Shown: in pieces, positions 34,797-44,929 of the stretch
Position numbering within the stretch: position 1 is the stretch's first letter
Layout: the number at the start of each line of letters is the position of its first letter
Origin: Bryopsis sp. KO-2023
Lineage: Eukaryota > Chlorophyta > Ulvophyceae > Bryopsidales > Bryopsidaceae
Length of the DNA: 64,000 nt
Assembly: GCA_030272585.1 (NCBI GenBank)
Contig: BSYQ01000002.1
Location: forward strand, 5,518,001-5,582,000
Reading direction: 5' to 3'
Notes under the pieces: model-generated
What the model saw: only the letters and a program-made list of their open reading frames with translations
Databases searched by the model: none
What the model was told of the DNA's origin: nothing
Position numbers and translations under genes: made by a program

Positions 34797-35000
34797 TCAG
34801 GGCATCAAGTCCTTGATGAGGCCCCGAGTCAGACTGTGCACGAAATCATTAATTTCTTCTCTTAAGGCCATCTCATTTTTAAAATCCACCACTCTAAAGG
34901 CATCCATACCAACAGCTGCCCTGTTCGAATCTAAAATTCCACAATGTAAATTGATGTTTGCTTCGTTTTGTTGTTCTTTTTTCGAATCTAAAGCTGCAAA
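34797..35000 (-). CDS. Candidate coding exon of unknown gene
   Basis: The minus strand encodes AALDSKKEQQNEANINLHCG, ILDSNRAAVGMDAFRVVDFK and NEMALREEINDFVHSLTRGL, ending IKDLMP and TGA. The composition is that of a folded protein rather than repeat-derived sequence. An acceptor-like CACATCAG or TTTGCAG precedes it (near 35000). The TGA overlaps a donor-like CTGA/GTAAGT, so the piece could end a gene or be an internal exon in another phase. It lies 150 bp downstream of the discoidin frame on the same strand and might be its last exon. Confidence 0.35.
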   Translation of the reverse strand, partial: FAALDSKKEQQNEANINLHCGILDSNRAAVGMDAFRVVDFKNEMALREEINDFVHSLTRGLIKDLMP

Positions 35001-35151
35001 CTGATGTGCTGTGTTCAATGTTGGATTCTCCCCACACCCTTTTGATATGGGATCTTTCACACCACAGAATTCAGAACATCGTTACAAATCTCAAATTATC
35101 TGGTGGTTTGACAAAACCCAGCCGGCAATTTTTTTGCTATAATTGATTGAT

Positions 35152-35929
35152 TTATTGACAATCCCAGCCGGCAACAATGCACCTTTTTTCTTTCTCTTGT
35201 CCTTTTCTTTTCTTTTTTATTATGCTCCACTTCCCGAACAATTGAGTCCCGCGCCCCACGCGTACACCATAATCTCGCAGACCGCCGATTGTTTGATATT
35301 CCAGACCTGGGCGTTCACGTGACGACCAACCATCGGCCACAGGAATATTTTCGTCCAATACGCACGCTCCATTCATATTCGCGACAGAGTTGCTGCCGAT
35401 ACGGATGTCAAACTCCTGCAGTCCCACCGAGCAGGTATCGCCGCCGCCACTGGTGATCACGATTTTTGTGATCTCGTATGTTGCACCCAGGTCGATTTGC
35501 CAGAACTGGTCGTTCTCCTTGTTCGTGGAAAAAAACCTGCCATTGCGGTGCATTGCTTCGGACGAATTTTCCTCTGGCTGCTCCGGTGGGGTTGTGAAGG
35601 CGACTGAACGCTGAAACACCTTTTTCCTTTTTGTCACTAACTTCTCCAGCGCTATGAAAAGGGGAAAATACATTGCCGCCCAGATCACAAAGCGAACCAT
35701 CCCCGCGGAAGTCTGCGAGCTGCTGCTCGCCACCCTGGTACTCATTTCGTGAGTCTTGCAGTCCGGTCGTACTACTCTGGTGCATCGCCGTCAGGCGCGG
35801 AGTCTTGATATCTTTCAGCTGAACGTCTAACTCCTCAATACTCGATAAAGCGATCCTGTAGGCTCTGGCCTGGCTTGTCTTATGATTTTTGGGGTTGGTT
35901 GGAGGGAGTCGTATTACATCAGCGAACAC
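35152..35929 (-). CDS. Discoidin (F5/8 type C) domain protein
   Basis: The minus-strand frame 35745-35152 has the core of an F5/8 type C (galactose-binding-like) domain: FFSTNKENDQFWQIDLGATY, EITKIVITSGGGDTC, LQEFDIRIGS, then GLRDYGVRVGRGTQLFGKW. FWQIDLG followed by I-KIVI is the hallmark strand pair. The likely N-terminal part lies in another frame (35929-35642: VIRLPPTNPKNH, SSIEELDVQ, NEYQGGEQQLADFRGDGS). Removing a 31-nt GT...AG segment (35641-35611, GTTAGT...TTTCAG) joins the two frames exactly. Such domains bind glycans or lipids at cell surfaces. The C-terminal Lys-rich tail after GKWS is probably not true coding sequence. No signal peptide is seen, so upstream exons may be missing. 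Confidence 0.55.
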
Positions 35930-36660
35930 ATGTACATAATATCCGTTTTTTCACAGAAAAAAACACGACTGATGGACCTCCCTTCAAACAAAAGTACAGC
36001 AAAAAAGCATCCAAAGCATGCTAAGCCAAAATAAATGCAAAAAAGAACAGCCCAACAGGGTACCAGAATTCTGAATAAAACAAAAAAGAAAAATGGGCTT
36101 TCGTGTGGGTTGTGTAAGTTTGCCCTCAAACAGGAAAAAAAAACAAAAAAAACATGTTATACTCAATTCTTTGACAACAGGAATAAGAAAAAAGAAAACG
36201 CCGCTATGTTGTATTTGTCGGGCGACGGTGTCGTTGCACCGTATGATCTTGGTTGGTGGAGTGTTGGGATGGGTGATCGAAAGTAAGGTACGACAGCCAA
36301 TGAGCTGAGATTCCCTCCCATCTCTATTGTTGTGCTTGACCTGGAAAGGTTTCTCCGCGTGCATGTGTGTTAACGACACAACCTGATTGAAACTGTCCGT
36401 GGTGATCGCTCGGCCAGGACTGATTGTTTGGGGGGATGGGGCACGTGGTCCCACCCCTGTTCAACTCACCAACTGTTTCCGTTTTCTTTCTTTTTTTTTT
36501 TTTGTTGGAAGGACAACAAAAAATGGCTAGTCGATGTGTTGGCACCCTTTGTTTTCTGGGGGAGAACAAGGATTCCTGAATTATGACAATCACATGCACA
36601 AGACAATGAGAACAAAATGTTAAGACTACATCGGTACATTGTGGACCTTTCAAGCTCCGA
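35930..36660. other. Intergenic between discoidin gene and F-box/WD40 gene
   Basis: No recognised coding segment; frames up to 156 codons on the minus strand lack motifs and overlap T-rich tracts. A candidate region for the discoidin promoter and upstream exons. Confidence 0.35.
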
Positions 36661-36664
36661 CATG

Positions 36665-37735
36665 TCATTTGTCTCTACATAAAAAATCGAATTGAAGAAC
36701 TTCCCCCTTGTCTGTTACTACTGTAAGCTTGTCCCGCGTTAAGTACACGCCTCTAAAAGAAACATTGTCAAAGTTGATGGTGCGAAAGCAACGATCTTCA
36801 TCGACATCCCACAAATCGATGCTGGACATTGACATTTGGCATGCGAACTTGCCGTGGCCAATCCCAAAACCTTGCGACGAATGAAAGGCCCTACATTGAA
36901 GCTCTTGCAAAGATTCTCCACGTTTTCGTCCCAACACTTTCAGGTGACTGTCGTTTGACATCAAACCGGCCGTGGCGGGCGAAGCACTAGCTATGACTCT
37001 TTCGTTCACTACCATATCATATATACAACTGTGATGCGCCTGAATTCTTGCAACGCAATCAGCGTTTTCCAAGTTCCAAACAGATATTTCACCTCCATCA
37101 AGTCCGCAATAGAACAAACCATCGAAATAGGTGAAGCATGTTATGCTTTTGTCCCTAATCTGAAGGAATAGTGATGAGCTCCAATCTTCTTTCTTCCACA
37201 AGCCCATGTACCCATTTGAACCACAAACAGCGATATGTTTACCGACATCCGCCACATCCACAACTTCCTCAGGAATTTTGAGGGATGCTTTTTCCGTTAA
37301 CCCTGGGGCATTCCATATTCGAACAACGCCTGACTCTTCGTCACCAGATAGTAGCATTCCATCCACGAAACGCAAAACACCATTCCAATAGACGTCAGGC
37401 CTCTCAACGACGTCATCATTTCTAAGATCCATGATGACTATCCCAAAGACACCCCCCCAAGAGAACGTGTCTAACGTCGCAACTGCAATCATGTCACCAT
37501 GTCTGGCAGATCTGCAAATTGCATAACCTGGAATGTGGAAGTTCGAACGCTTTGGTTTGATTTCAGCGGTTCTCCATGCTTTCTCCAGCTTGAGATCATG
37601 GTTCTCAAATATGTAAGTTTTCCAGCGTTTTGTCACTGACGAGCACCGCGCCAATTGCTTGATTGGAAGAAGGTCGAGTGCCTGACCAAGAACGCCTTCG
37701 GGCAGATCCCACTCCACGCTGACCGAATCGCTCAT
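36665..37735 (-). CDS. F-box/WD40-repeat protein
   Basis: An intronless 356-codon frame, ATG to TGA. Residues 7-50 form an F-box: VEWDLPEGVLGQALDLLP, then LARCSSVTKRWKTYIF, matching LP-E-L---L--LP---L-R-S-V-K-W. The rest (about 60-350) has WD40-type blades: VRIWNAPG, MGLWKKED, ISVWNLENADCVARIQAHHS and IDLWDVDEDRCFRTI, about six repeats, some weak. F-box/WD40 proteins act as substrate receptors of SCF (Skp1-Cullin-F-box) ubiquitin ligases, with the propeller binding the target; that role is inferred from architecture. A divergent paralogue begins at 38932 on the other strand and shares the start MSD-V-VEWDLP. The start chosen is the shared MSDSVSVEWDLP. Confidence 0.82.
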   Translation of the reverse strand: MSDSVSVEWDLPEGVLGQALDLLPIKQLARCSSVTKRWKTYIFENHDLKLEKAWRTAEIKPKRSNFHIPGYAICRSARHGDMIAVATLDTFSWGGVFGIVIMDLRNDDVVERPDVYWNGVLRFVDGMLLSGDEESGVVRIWNAPGLTEKASLKIPEEVVDVADVGKHIAVCGSNGYMGLWKKEDWSSSLFLQIRDKSITCFTYFDGLFYCGLDGGEISVWNLENADCVARIQAHHSCIYDMVVNERVIASASPATAGLMSNDSHLKVLGRKRGESLQELQCRAFHSSQGFGIGHGKFACQMSMSSIDLWDVDEDRCFRTINFDNVSFRGVYLTRDKLTVVTDKGEVLQFDFLCRDK

Positions 37736-38931
37736 CCTTAGATATGCAAACTAGCCACACAAAAACGAACTTTACACCCCTGAACGGAAGAAGGAAAGTC
37801 TCTGGAATTACAAGGTCCCTTTCCTCGTTTCGAAACGGTGCCCGCCAGAAGTTACGAGCGAGGGAGGCCAACTGATCGATACGAGACTTATATGCGACAC
37901 CATCTCCGCCCAAGGGAGGTAAAAAACAAAACACCAATACCCGTCCCCTCTCCAAAAGGGATTTCTCGTTTCCGTTCCCCTCACCCTGACGAGCCTCCAC
38001 ACCGAAACGCTCGTTCACGGCGCTTACTTCACTTTCGGAAGCCAAGGCCTCTGCGGGGTATCTCTCCTTTTTACGACTGTTCCTTTCAAAAAGGAGCGGC
38101 GTCTGGTTTGTTTCTTAAGGCTCGACCACACCCCTTCCCCACTGCGCGACCGCTTTCAGGTAAACTGGACGTCGGTACAGCATCGTACCAAAAAATCTAC
38201 GCCGCAACTCAGCCGCAACTCACCTGCACCCTGTTTTCTCGTTTCACAAATGGAATTCTCATACATTGTCACACATTGTCACGCTTTTCGGAACCCGACC
38301 AGAACGTACGTGGGAAAAATGGTACAGTGCATGGAAATCAGCATCATACCTTGCAGCTACCGCTCCCTCCTTCGTTCACGCTCCGTTCCAAGTCAAGCCT
38401 CTTAAAGAGACAAACGTTTCAACGCCGGGACTAACAACCAGCCCGCTTCCTGGTCACCACATACTCTATTCGATCGACTTCCGAGCAGCTCTCTGTTCCG
38501 CATTCACAGTCCTCGTTTGCAGCAGCGCTCTTTCCTGAGCTTCATAGCGCGAGCACCGAAGTGGAACCGCGCCGCTGGGGGTGATCTCTCTGTCTAAAGT
38601 CGACGCGACAGTTCCGGAACGGTGAGCGAACTGACACACGTGCAACATTGAAGATATGAGGTCCGGAACGATTTCTCGCTCAACGTCAGCGTTTTTGTTT
38701 CCGCTCTTTACGCTCACGGGCAGGAGTCAAAGACGGTTTCACAAGTTTGGGGGGGCTGAGTGAGATTGCAGGTTTGGTTTTGTCTCGGAAGGATGTTCGG
38801 GACGCCCGACTTGACTTTTTTTTTCATATGTTTTGAACCCACGCTGTGGGCAGGCATCGTTTTTTGGAGAGTTTTTTTGGTATCGATGGATTGATGGATC
38901 GATCGTCTATTTTCATTGCAGGGGGGGCACT
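37736..38931. other. Shared upstream region of divergent F-box/WD40 pair
   Basis: About 1.2 kb separates the two start codons. A good acceptor (TCTATTTTCATTGCAG, ending near 38921) lies just before the second ATG, suggesting a 5' UTR intron in that gene. A 198-codon Arg/Pro-rich frame (37838-38434) has no domain and is probably spurious. No TATA box stands out. Confidence 0.35.
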
Positions 38932-39970
38932 ATGAGCGACTTTGTACCGGTCGAATGGGACTTACCAAAGGATATCCTACATTTTTCGAAGAATTCCAGC
39001 TCTACTCTTGGCTAGATGCTCATGTGTCGCCACATCTTGGCGAGACATCACAAATGAGAATTCGTCCTTAAAAAGAAAAATCGGCTTGGAGCGTGCGTGG
39101 TTGCATGAACAAATACAACCCATTATTCACAAGGATCGAAATTTTACCGTGTTATATTGTGTCATGATGGAAGGTTTGATTGCCCTGGGTGGTTTCAATA
39201 GGTTCAAGGTGTTCGATCTTAGTCGAAGAGAATTTGTTTTTGAATGTGAGGAGACAGTTTTCAGTTTCTCTTTTATGGACGGGATGCTTATGACCGGGGA
39301 TCACGATGGTGACTTGTGTGGATGGGATACATCCACATGGAAAAAGATTTTTTGTGTCTCCATTTTGGATTCTGGTATCTTATCGATTGCAGATCTTGGT
39401 AACAACGTGGCCGTGGGGGGGGAGGATGGGGATATTCAAATTTGGAAAAAAGGGGTACTCGAGTTCAATAGATCCCTTCAAGGGCACGAAGGTAGTGTTT
39501 CTTGGATCTTTCCCCAACCAAACAATTTCTTGATCAGTGGGTCGGGGGATGGAACCATTCGAATATGGAATTTGGTCGATGGTGCTTGTCTTCGAGTGAT
39601 TCGTGGGCAGAAATGGGGAGAATTCTCCATGAGTGTTTCAGATGGACTCATTTTTTTTGGAGGAATTGATGGCAACATTCGCTCGTGGGAATTTGAAAGT
39701 GGTCAGCACGTGCAAACCTTTCGAGGTCATAAAGGGTGGTTGACCTCCATTATTGCTAAAGGGGGTCGGATGTTCACGGGATCTTGTGATAATACGATAA
39801 AAATATGGGATACCACGAAGGGGGATTGTGTGAGAAGTTTTAGTTGTTCACAAAATTTGGACCAAGCTGTTTTGGAAAGGGTGTATGTGTTATGGGTTGA
39901 TAATGAAAAGTTGGTGGCCGTTCGTGGTGATGGGGAGATTTGGGAGTGGAATTTTTCTCAGGGGTTATGA
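38932..39970 (+). pseudogene. F-box/WD40-repeat paralogue with a frameshift in the F-box
   Basis: ATG 38932 opens MSDFVPVEWDLPKDILHF, matching the paralogue on the minus strand. In this frame a TAG follows at about 39013. The homologous continuation (RRIPALLLARCSCVATSW, RDITNENSSLKRKIGLERAW) lies in the +1 frame. One extra T in the CATTTTTCG run near 38980 explains the shift. Downstream, the WD40 blades are intact: GDIQIWKKG, LQGHEGSVSWIF, GSGDGTIRIWNLVDG, GNIRSWEFESG, FRGHKGW and TGSCDNTIKIWDTTKGDC, ending TGA at 39968-39970. Apart from the shift it could be an SCF receptor; the shift means a pseudogene or a sequencing or assembly slip. A CACTA transposon begins 70 bp after the stop. Confidence 0.72.
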
Positions 39971-40055
39971 ACACCCTCTTGTTTGACACAATTTTGTGAG
40001 ATCACGTGTTCATTGCTTAGGATGTGTAATTTCAAGGAGGCACTAGTGAAAAAAC

Positions 40056-40345
40056 GCCGCTTTTACAAGCTTGTAAACACCTTGTAAAGTGCTTGTAAAG
40101 TCGATTACAAGCTTGTAAAGACTTGACACTGTCCCCATCGTTTACAAGCTTGTAAAGTGGAGATTACAAGCTGTTACAAGCTGTTACAAGCAAAAAGCTT
40201 GTAAAGTGGAACACCTCCATGCTTGTAAAGTGGGAATTTACAAGGTGTTACAAGCTGTTACAAGCTGTTACAAGCTTTCCCGATCCACGCGGTTACAAGC
40301 TCTTACAAGCTGTTACAAGCACTTTACAAGCTTTGTCATTGATGT
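40056..40345. repeat. Left subterminal repeats of the CACTA element
   Basis: More than a dozen copies of ACAAGCTTGTAAA, TTACAAGCT-GTTACAAGC and CTTGTAAAGTG occur in both orientations over 290 bp. In En/Spm the comparable array binds the TNPA protein; that role is inferred here. Confidence 0.8.
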
Positions 40346-40574
40346 GTCATCACACAAGCCCAAGCACACGCTCGTGGTGCGATTGATTGTAAATTTTAAT
40401 TGATGGTTGTCTATAGATGATTCCATTCTCAACCACATGGGTGATTATCATTATTATAAATTACAATCATTGCAATATTTTAATGATTATGAAGTAATGG
40501 ACAGGACATCATCATGATTTCAATTTTTCTAATTACAATGATAAATTACAACAAAGACGCAAATCCCTTTCAAC

Positions 40575-40640
40575 AGCTTGATGTGCCCAAGAATCGAACT
40601 TGGGATCCACCTTCTGCACATTCTTGCTTTCTGGAAGTTT
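40575..40640 (-). repeat. tRNA-like B-box sequence
   Basis: On the minus strand, CCCAAGTTCGATTCTTGGG forms a perfect T-arm-like hairpin with a B box. An A-box-like GCTGGTTGTGAGG lies upstream, but no acceptor stem pairs, so it is a decayed tRNA or SINE head inside the CACTA element. Confidence 0.35.
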
Positions 40641-41424
40641 ATCCTCACAACCAGCAAAAGAAAGCAAAAACACCCCTAAACCACCTCAATTGAGTTTTTT
40701 CCACCCATCACACAAGACACCAATTCTGGTTCTAGGCACAAATTAGCAGAAGCTAGGCTTTTCCCTGTCCTGTTCATGTCATGCATATCAAGACACCACA
40801 GGTTCAGGGTTATCACCCCCATCTCGGCTCTTCAAACAGGATCGCAGCTCATTTCCCTTCAGCCCCCAAGTCAGGCTGCAGGAGGAATTTGCTGCCCTGT
40901 CCATCAACCAGCTAATCGACTCTTCCTAGACTGAATGTATCGGAATATACCAATCAGCAAATGAGTGGCCAAACACGCCAAACATCAGCCCTTCATCACA
41001 ACTATCAAAGAAACAAGTATATCCTTTGCTTCAATATCTCCTCTCTTTGCACCCAGAACCAGAAGCAAAGCTATCAGAAGTGAGCGAGAACGAGGAGAAG
41101 CCCCTCTTGTGCACGTGGAAGGTTTGATCCCTGGTCCTCATTATGTCATTCAAAACGCTCATGTTGCAGGGCAACGACCTCTTTCAGGGACTCCTTAAAA
41201 AGTCTCCTGGTTTGCGAATCCAAGCCAGAACTTCAAGCCAGATTGCCCATCCCAGACACCTACGAAGCACTTTTATTCTTGCTTTCTTTACTTATTCAAA
41301 AACAATATACATAATGATTTTACTCATTTTAAATTTATTTAACTATTTTTAAAGCGGGATTTACTTGGTTCGCCAGCGTCGGTCTCGTCCTTTGCGTCTG
41401 TCATCGGAGTATGACCGTCCCCTG

Positions 41425-43373
41425 CATCAGGACCTGGATCTGGAACGTGATCTTCGATATCTGGACGGAGATCTAACCCTCGATCTCCTTCGGTAGCTTG
41501 TTTCCCACCACCCCGAAAAAAAAAAAGTAAAAAAAAGTAAAGAAAACCCCAATAAAACACAGAACAGAAAGAAAAAAGAGAAAACATCCACTGCAATTGT
41601 TGTGGGATGATGACCTGGAAAAAAGCCCGCTAACACTCACTCAGATCAGAAGTTAACGTATATTTCAGCACAGATTTCAGCACGTACATTCTCCGTTTAC
41701 ATCAGAGGATTCTTTTTTTGGCTTCGTTCATTTCACTTTATCTAATGTTCATTCTATTTTATTCTTGACCAGACTGCTTTCATTGCAATGGCACTACCTG
41801 CTCCTGGACACAGATCTCGAACGAGAATAGGACCGAGATTGCAGATGCTCCTTGAACTACTGTGGGCGATGCATCCCCGGTCGCAATTGATCGATGGAGG
41901 GTTTTCAAGTGTGGCCCAGGTTCTGCTGAGCTCTTCAACAATAAGGGAGCAGATGTCGGGTCGAACGCAAAGCATCGAGTGATGGAGGTGCAGAACGTTG
42001 AGAGTCTGATAGGAGGGCCAATCAACAACTGGTGAACTCTCAGGGGCCCTGTACAGGCAAAGGAAGGAATAAAAGGTGATGATTCGAACAGGGGACCAGC
42101 ACAAAGGCTCAAGTTCTGTTGAACCCAATAAAAACGTGTTTACAGACAGGGACCCCACCTGCAATATCCAGAGCTGATGCCAGCTGCCTGGCAGCTGCCA
42201 CTCCCTCCTGGCTGCTTTTCTCATTTGCCTTGCGTAGATTTCTACTCCTCTGCTTTGTGATGAGTTCAATGATTTTCGCCAGTGGATGATTCTCTTGCCC
42301 ATTCCCCTTGCTTGAGGAGCTCATCTGCCTGCTCAAAGGATATAGGAACTTGCAGCATGGAGAGCTGACCTGGAACAACAAAACCAAAACCCACGCCACC
42401 ACTTGCGGAATTTCAGAGCCACCTACATCCTGCTGTCAACTAAACCTTCCAACAGGGAAATAAAAATTGTGCTTGAAAGGGAAGAAAACCCCCCAAAATA
42501 GACCCAAGGGTGATGCGTGTGGGAGGAGGCTTTAAGCACCCCAAATTTTCGTTATTGATTATTTTGGCGATGCGTTTTCAACTTCTTTTTTCTGCACACC
42601 TTTTCCCATTCATCATCTACAAGCGTAAGTACGATACGAAGCAATGTGTCATTGGATGCCTCCAGTGCCACTGAGCAGGTAGACAACAAAGTCACCACTC
42701 CTGCAATCAAGCACACCAAACAAAAAGACGATGACTTCCCGGTTTAAACAGGGATCTATGTTAGGAAAAAGAAAAAAAAGCAGAAAGAACAGAGCTCATC
42801 TGTTTTTGTAGTGGGCTAGAATTACCTTCCCCCAATTTTCTTCTGACAGAAACTGCATATATATATATAGAAAATCGACCACCTCCACTGTCGCCACCTG
42901 TTCAATTTCTTTTTTCCCCTCCAAGAAAAAAAAAAGCAGCAACAAAACACGCAGTTCGCTGGCTGTAGCGAAACACTCACCTCACGGGGGATCTTGATCT
43001 TGACCTTGAACTGGATAATGAATATCGCCGCCGTGACCTTACCCAACAGAAAGATACCACCCTTGGTGCCCTCCATCGCGTATCCACTGGCGGAATGGGC
43101 GGTTGAGGTCATTTGCTTGCGCTTGATGGACTCTTGGTAGGGGACGGCGACCGCCTGGGCCTCCTCAACGGCCCAAAGAGAAGTAAAACCGACCACGTGG
43201 TCGGTAGATGCAGTGCACTGCATCAACCGGAGACCAATTCTTGCAAGAAAGAATGGGATGAGCAATCTAGAAACGAACGCCCCTGCTGGGGTATTCCCAC
43301 TCTCTGTACCTCGTTCCCTGCGCGCCGGTGCACTCGTCTCCGACTTTTCTTTCAGCCAAAGGAAGCTCTTCAA
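41425..43373 (-). pseudogene. Captured multi-exon arginine/serine-rich (RS) gene segment
   Basis: Three minus-strand segments encode RS-rich protein next to splice signals. Segment A (43040-42981) reads RSRRRYSLSSSRSRSRSPV and ends at GTGAG/GTGAGT. Segment B (about 41850-41799) reads QSRSYSRSRSVSRS and ends AGGAGCAG/GTAGTG. Segment C (41497-41432) reads YRRRSRVRSPSRYRRS and RSRSRS, then TGA. B and C join in phase across a GT...AG intron (41798-41498), giving one continuous RS domain. Another open exon (42369-42180, MSSSSKGNGQENHPLAKIIE, then ITKQRSRNLRKANEKS) has an acceptor (TTGTTGTTCCAG) and a donor. RS domains mark pre-mRNA splicing factors. No RRM is seen, so the family is unresolved. Lying entirely inside a CACTA element, it is most likely a captured host-gene fragment. 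Exon connections other than B-C are not established. Confidence 0.5.
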
Positions 43374-43547
43374 ATACCTGCTTTGCTGGGAATACGCGAC
43401 CGGTCCTCCGGAATCTCACACTCGACCTCGTGCAGTCGCGGATGGGAGCAGGCCGTTGAACGATGGCTGGTCACATAGGATGGGAGGCAAGGAAATTCGA
43501 AAGATGGAGATTCGCAGGTGTACGACCTTCTAGAATGGGATTACAGG

Positions 43548-43700
43548 GTTGTAAACTGAGAATACAAGCTTGTAAACTGAGATTACAAGGTGGAACCACA
43601 GAGAGCTCTCCGCGACGCAAAATTTTGGCCAAGTGCTGATGTTACAAGCTTGTAAAGTGGATTACAAGCTTGTAAAGTCACTTTTACAAGCTTGTAAAAT
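43548..43700. repeat. Right subterminal repeats of the CACTA element
   Basis: About seven ACAAGCTTGTAAA-type motifs in a 150-bp block next to the right terminal repeat, matching the left array in sequence. Confidence 0.8.
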
Positions 43701-43729
43701 CGGCGTTTTTTCACTAGTGAGGTGTGGTT

Positions 43730-44920
43730 TTTCAGATTTTTATGAGCTTCTTATTCACCAACCAAATAGCTCGTGTCCGCTTGTTTCTTTTCTAGTTCAA
43801 GTTTCTTTGAATTAAGGGAACACATGCAATCGAATTTCTTTATTCCTAAATTTTCGCCAAAAGTCGCAACTCTTAACTCGCAATTCACTTTGGTATATGA
43901 GAAAGACAGGCTTTGCATTCATGACGAACGCAAAGATGAACCCAAACAAAAACACAGCGATCCAAATCCTGAGTATTCCAGCAGCAGGAGTGCTTTTGCA
44001 AACTGGTGGTGCAAACTGGGAGCAGGCCGCTTGTCGTTGTCACTGGGTCGCCCGCTTCGTCGACGTCTGTTGTGGCAAAGCCTCTCTCGACGCCAACTTC
44101 AGAGTGCAAGAAGGCGCTCAGCTCCTCTCAAAGTAGACCCAACATTTTCACGCGCTTGTTGATGGCCAAACGAACGTGTGTCAGACAAACAGCGATTCAA
44201 TGATTGCACGTTTCGACAAAACGCCGGCCCCAGCCCCCTCAGAAGAAAGATACTGTTTTTTGTTTTTTTTTTCTGGGCAACAGCACTTCGCCCGTGAGTG
44301 TCTGCGACTGCCACATCCATGGCTGCCAGTGAAAAAAGAGTATGGAATTTCTGATTAAGTGTGTATTGGATTCACTGTTTCGCCATCAAAAGATACGAAT
44401 GCTTGTGGCTGATAGCTGTGTCCTTCAAAAACGTATACACGCCCATCTCTTGTAGAAGAAAACACGACTGAAATGGCAGGTGCAACCTTCCACCTGCTGT
44501 GAGCTCCACAGCTGAGGTGCGAAAAACAGTTTGGGTCGGGAGGGGAGGCGGGGCACGACTTTCTCACGAAAATGTTTTTCTTGTGGAGCAACCATGTGTA
44601 AGTTGGTCGGGATTTTGTGTTTTCGGTACATGAGTTTTTTTGGGCCAGAATGAGCGTGGCGGTTCTATACCACGCTGAAGTTGGAACAGACCCGCTATCT
44701 TTAACAAGATGCACGCGCGTGTTGTCCTTGCGACTTAAACCCGAGTTTCCGGCGGGGGGTCAAATCCCTCCCGTCACATTTTTTTTGCACACTGATTTCC
44801 CTTCCCCTGCTTGTTGATTATCTTTCGAATAATGCAATTAACACTCCTGTTGTTGAGTCTCTTATTACGGTTAAGGTTACTCGAAATATTTCTGCAAGGA
44901 TGCGTCGCTGGTTGGACTTC
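43730..44920. other. No confident gene
   Basis: Frames of 60-129 codons on both strands share the same DNA (43773-44203), none with a domain. A T-rich stretch lies near 44263-44275. Confidence 0.35.
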
Positions 44921-44929
44921 TTGTGACCA

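Larger units (their letters stand above)
40041..43719. mobile_element. Nonautonomous CACTA (En/Spm-type) transposon carrying gene fragments
   Basis: The ends are near-perfect inverted repeats: CACTAGTGAAAAAACGCCG at 40041 and the inverse CGGCGTTTTTTCACTAGTG ending at 43719. The match extends to about 37 bp with one difference. The element starts CACTA(G) and is flanked by a 3-bp direct duplication, AGG (40038-40040 and 43720-43722), both diagnostic of the CACTA superfamily. Palindromic TTTACAAGCTTGTAAA motifs cluster inside both ends, as transposase-binding subterminal repeats do. No TNPD or TNPA transposase frame is found in the 3,679 bp. Minus-strand exons encoding RS dipeptides lie inside. 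It sits just after the WD40 paralogue. Confidence 0.85.

Noticed and set aside
37838-38434. 198-codon plus-strand frame between the WD40 genes
   Set aside because: It overlaps the upstream region of both genes, is Arg/Pro/His rich, has no domain, and shares DNA with a minus-strand frame of similar length.
36665-39970. Genome-wide TAA/TAG = Gln code
   Set aside because: The WD40 genes and LINE ORF1 encode all of their glutamines with CAA/CAG and have no internal TAA/TAG, so the standard code is the better reading; kept only as a low-probability question for the left-half relics.
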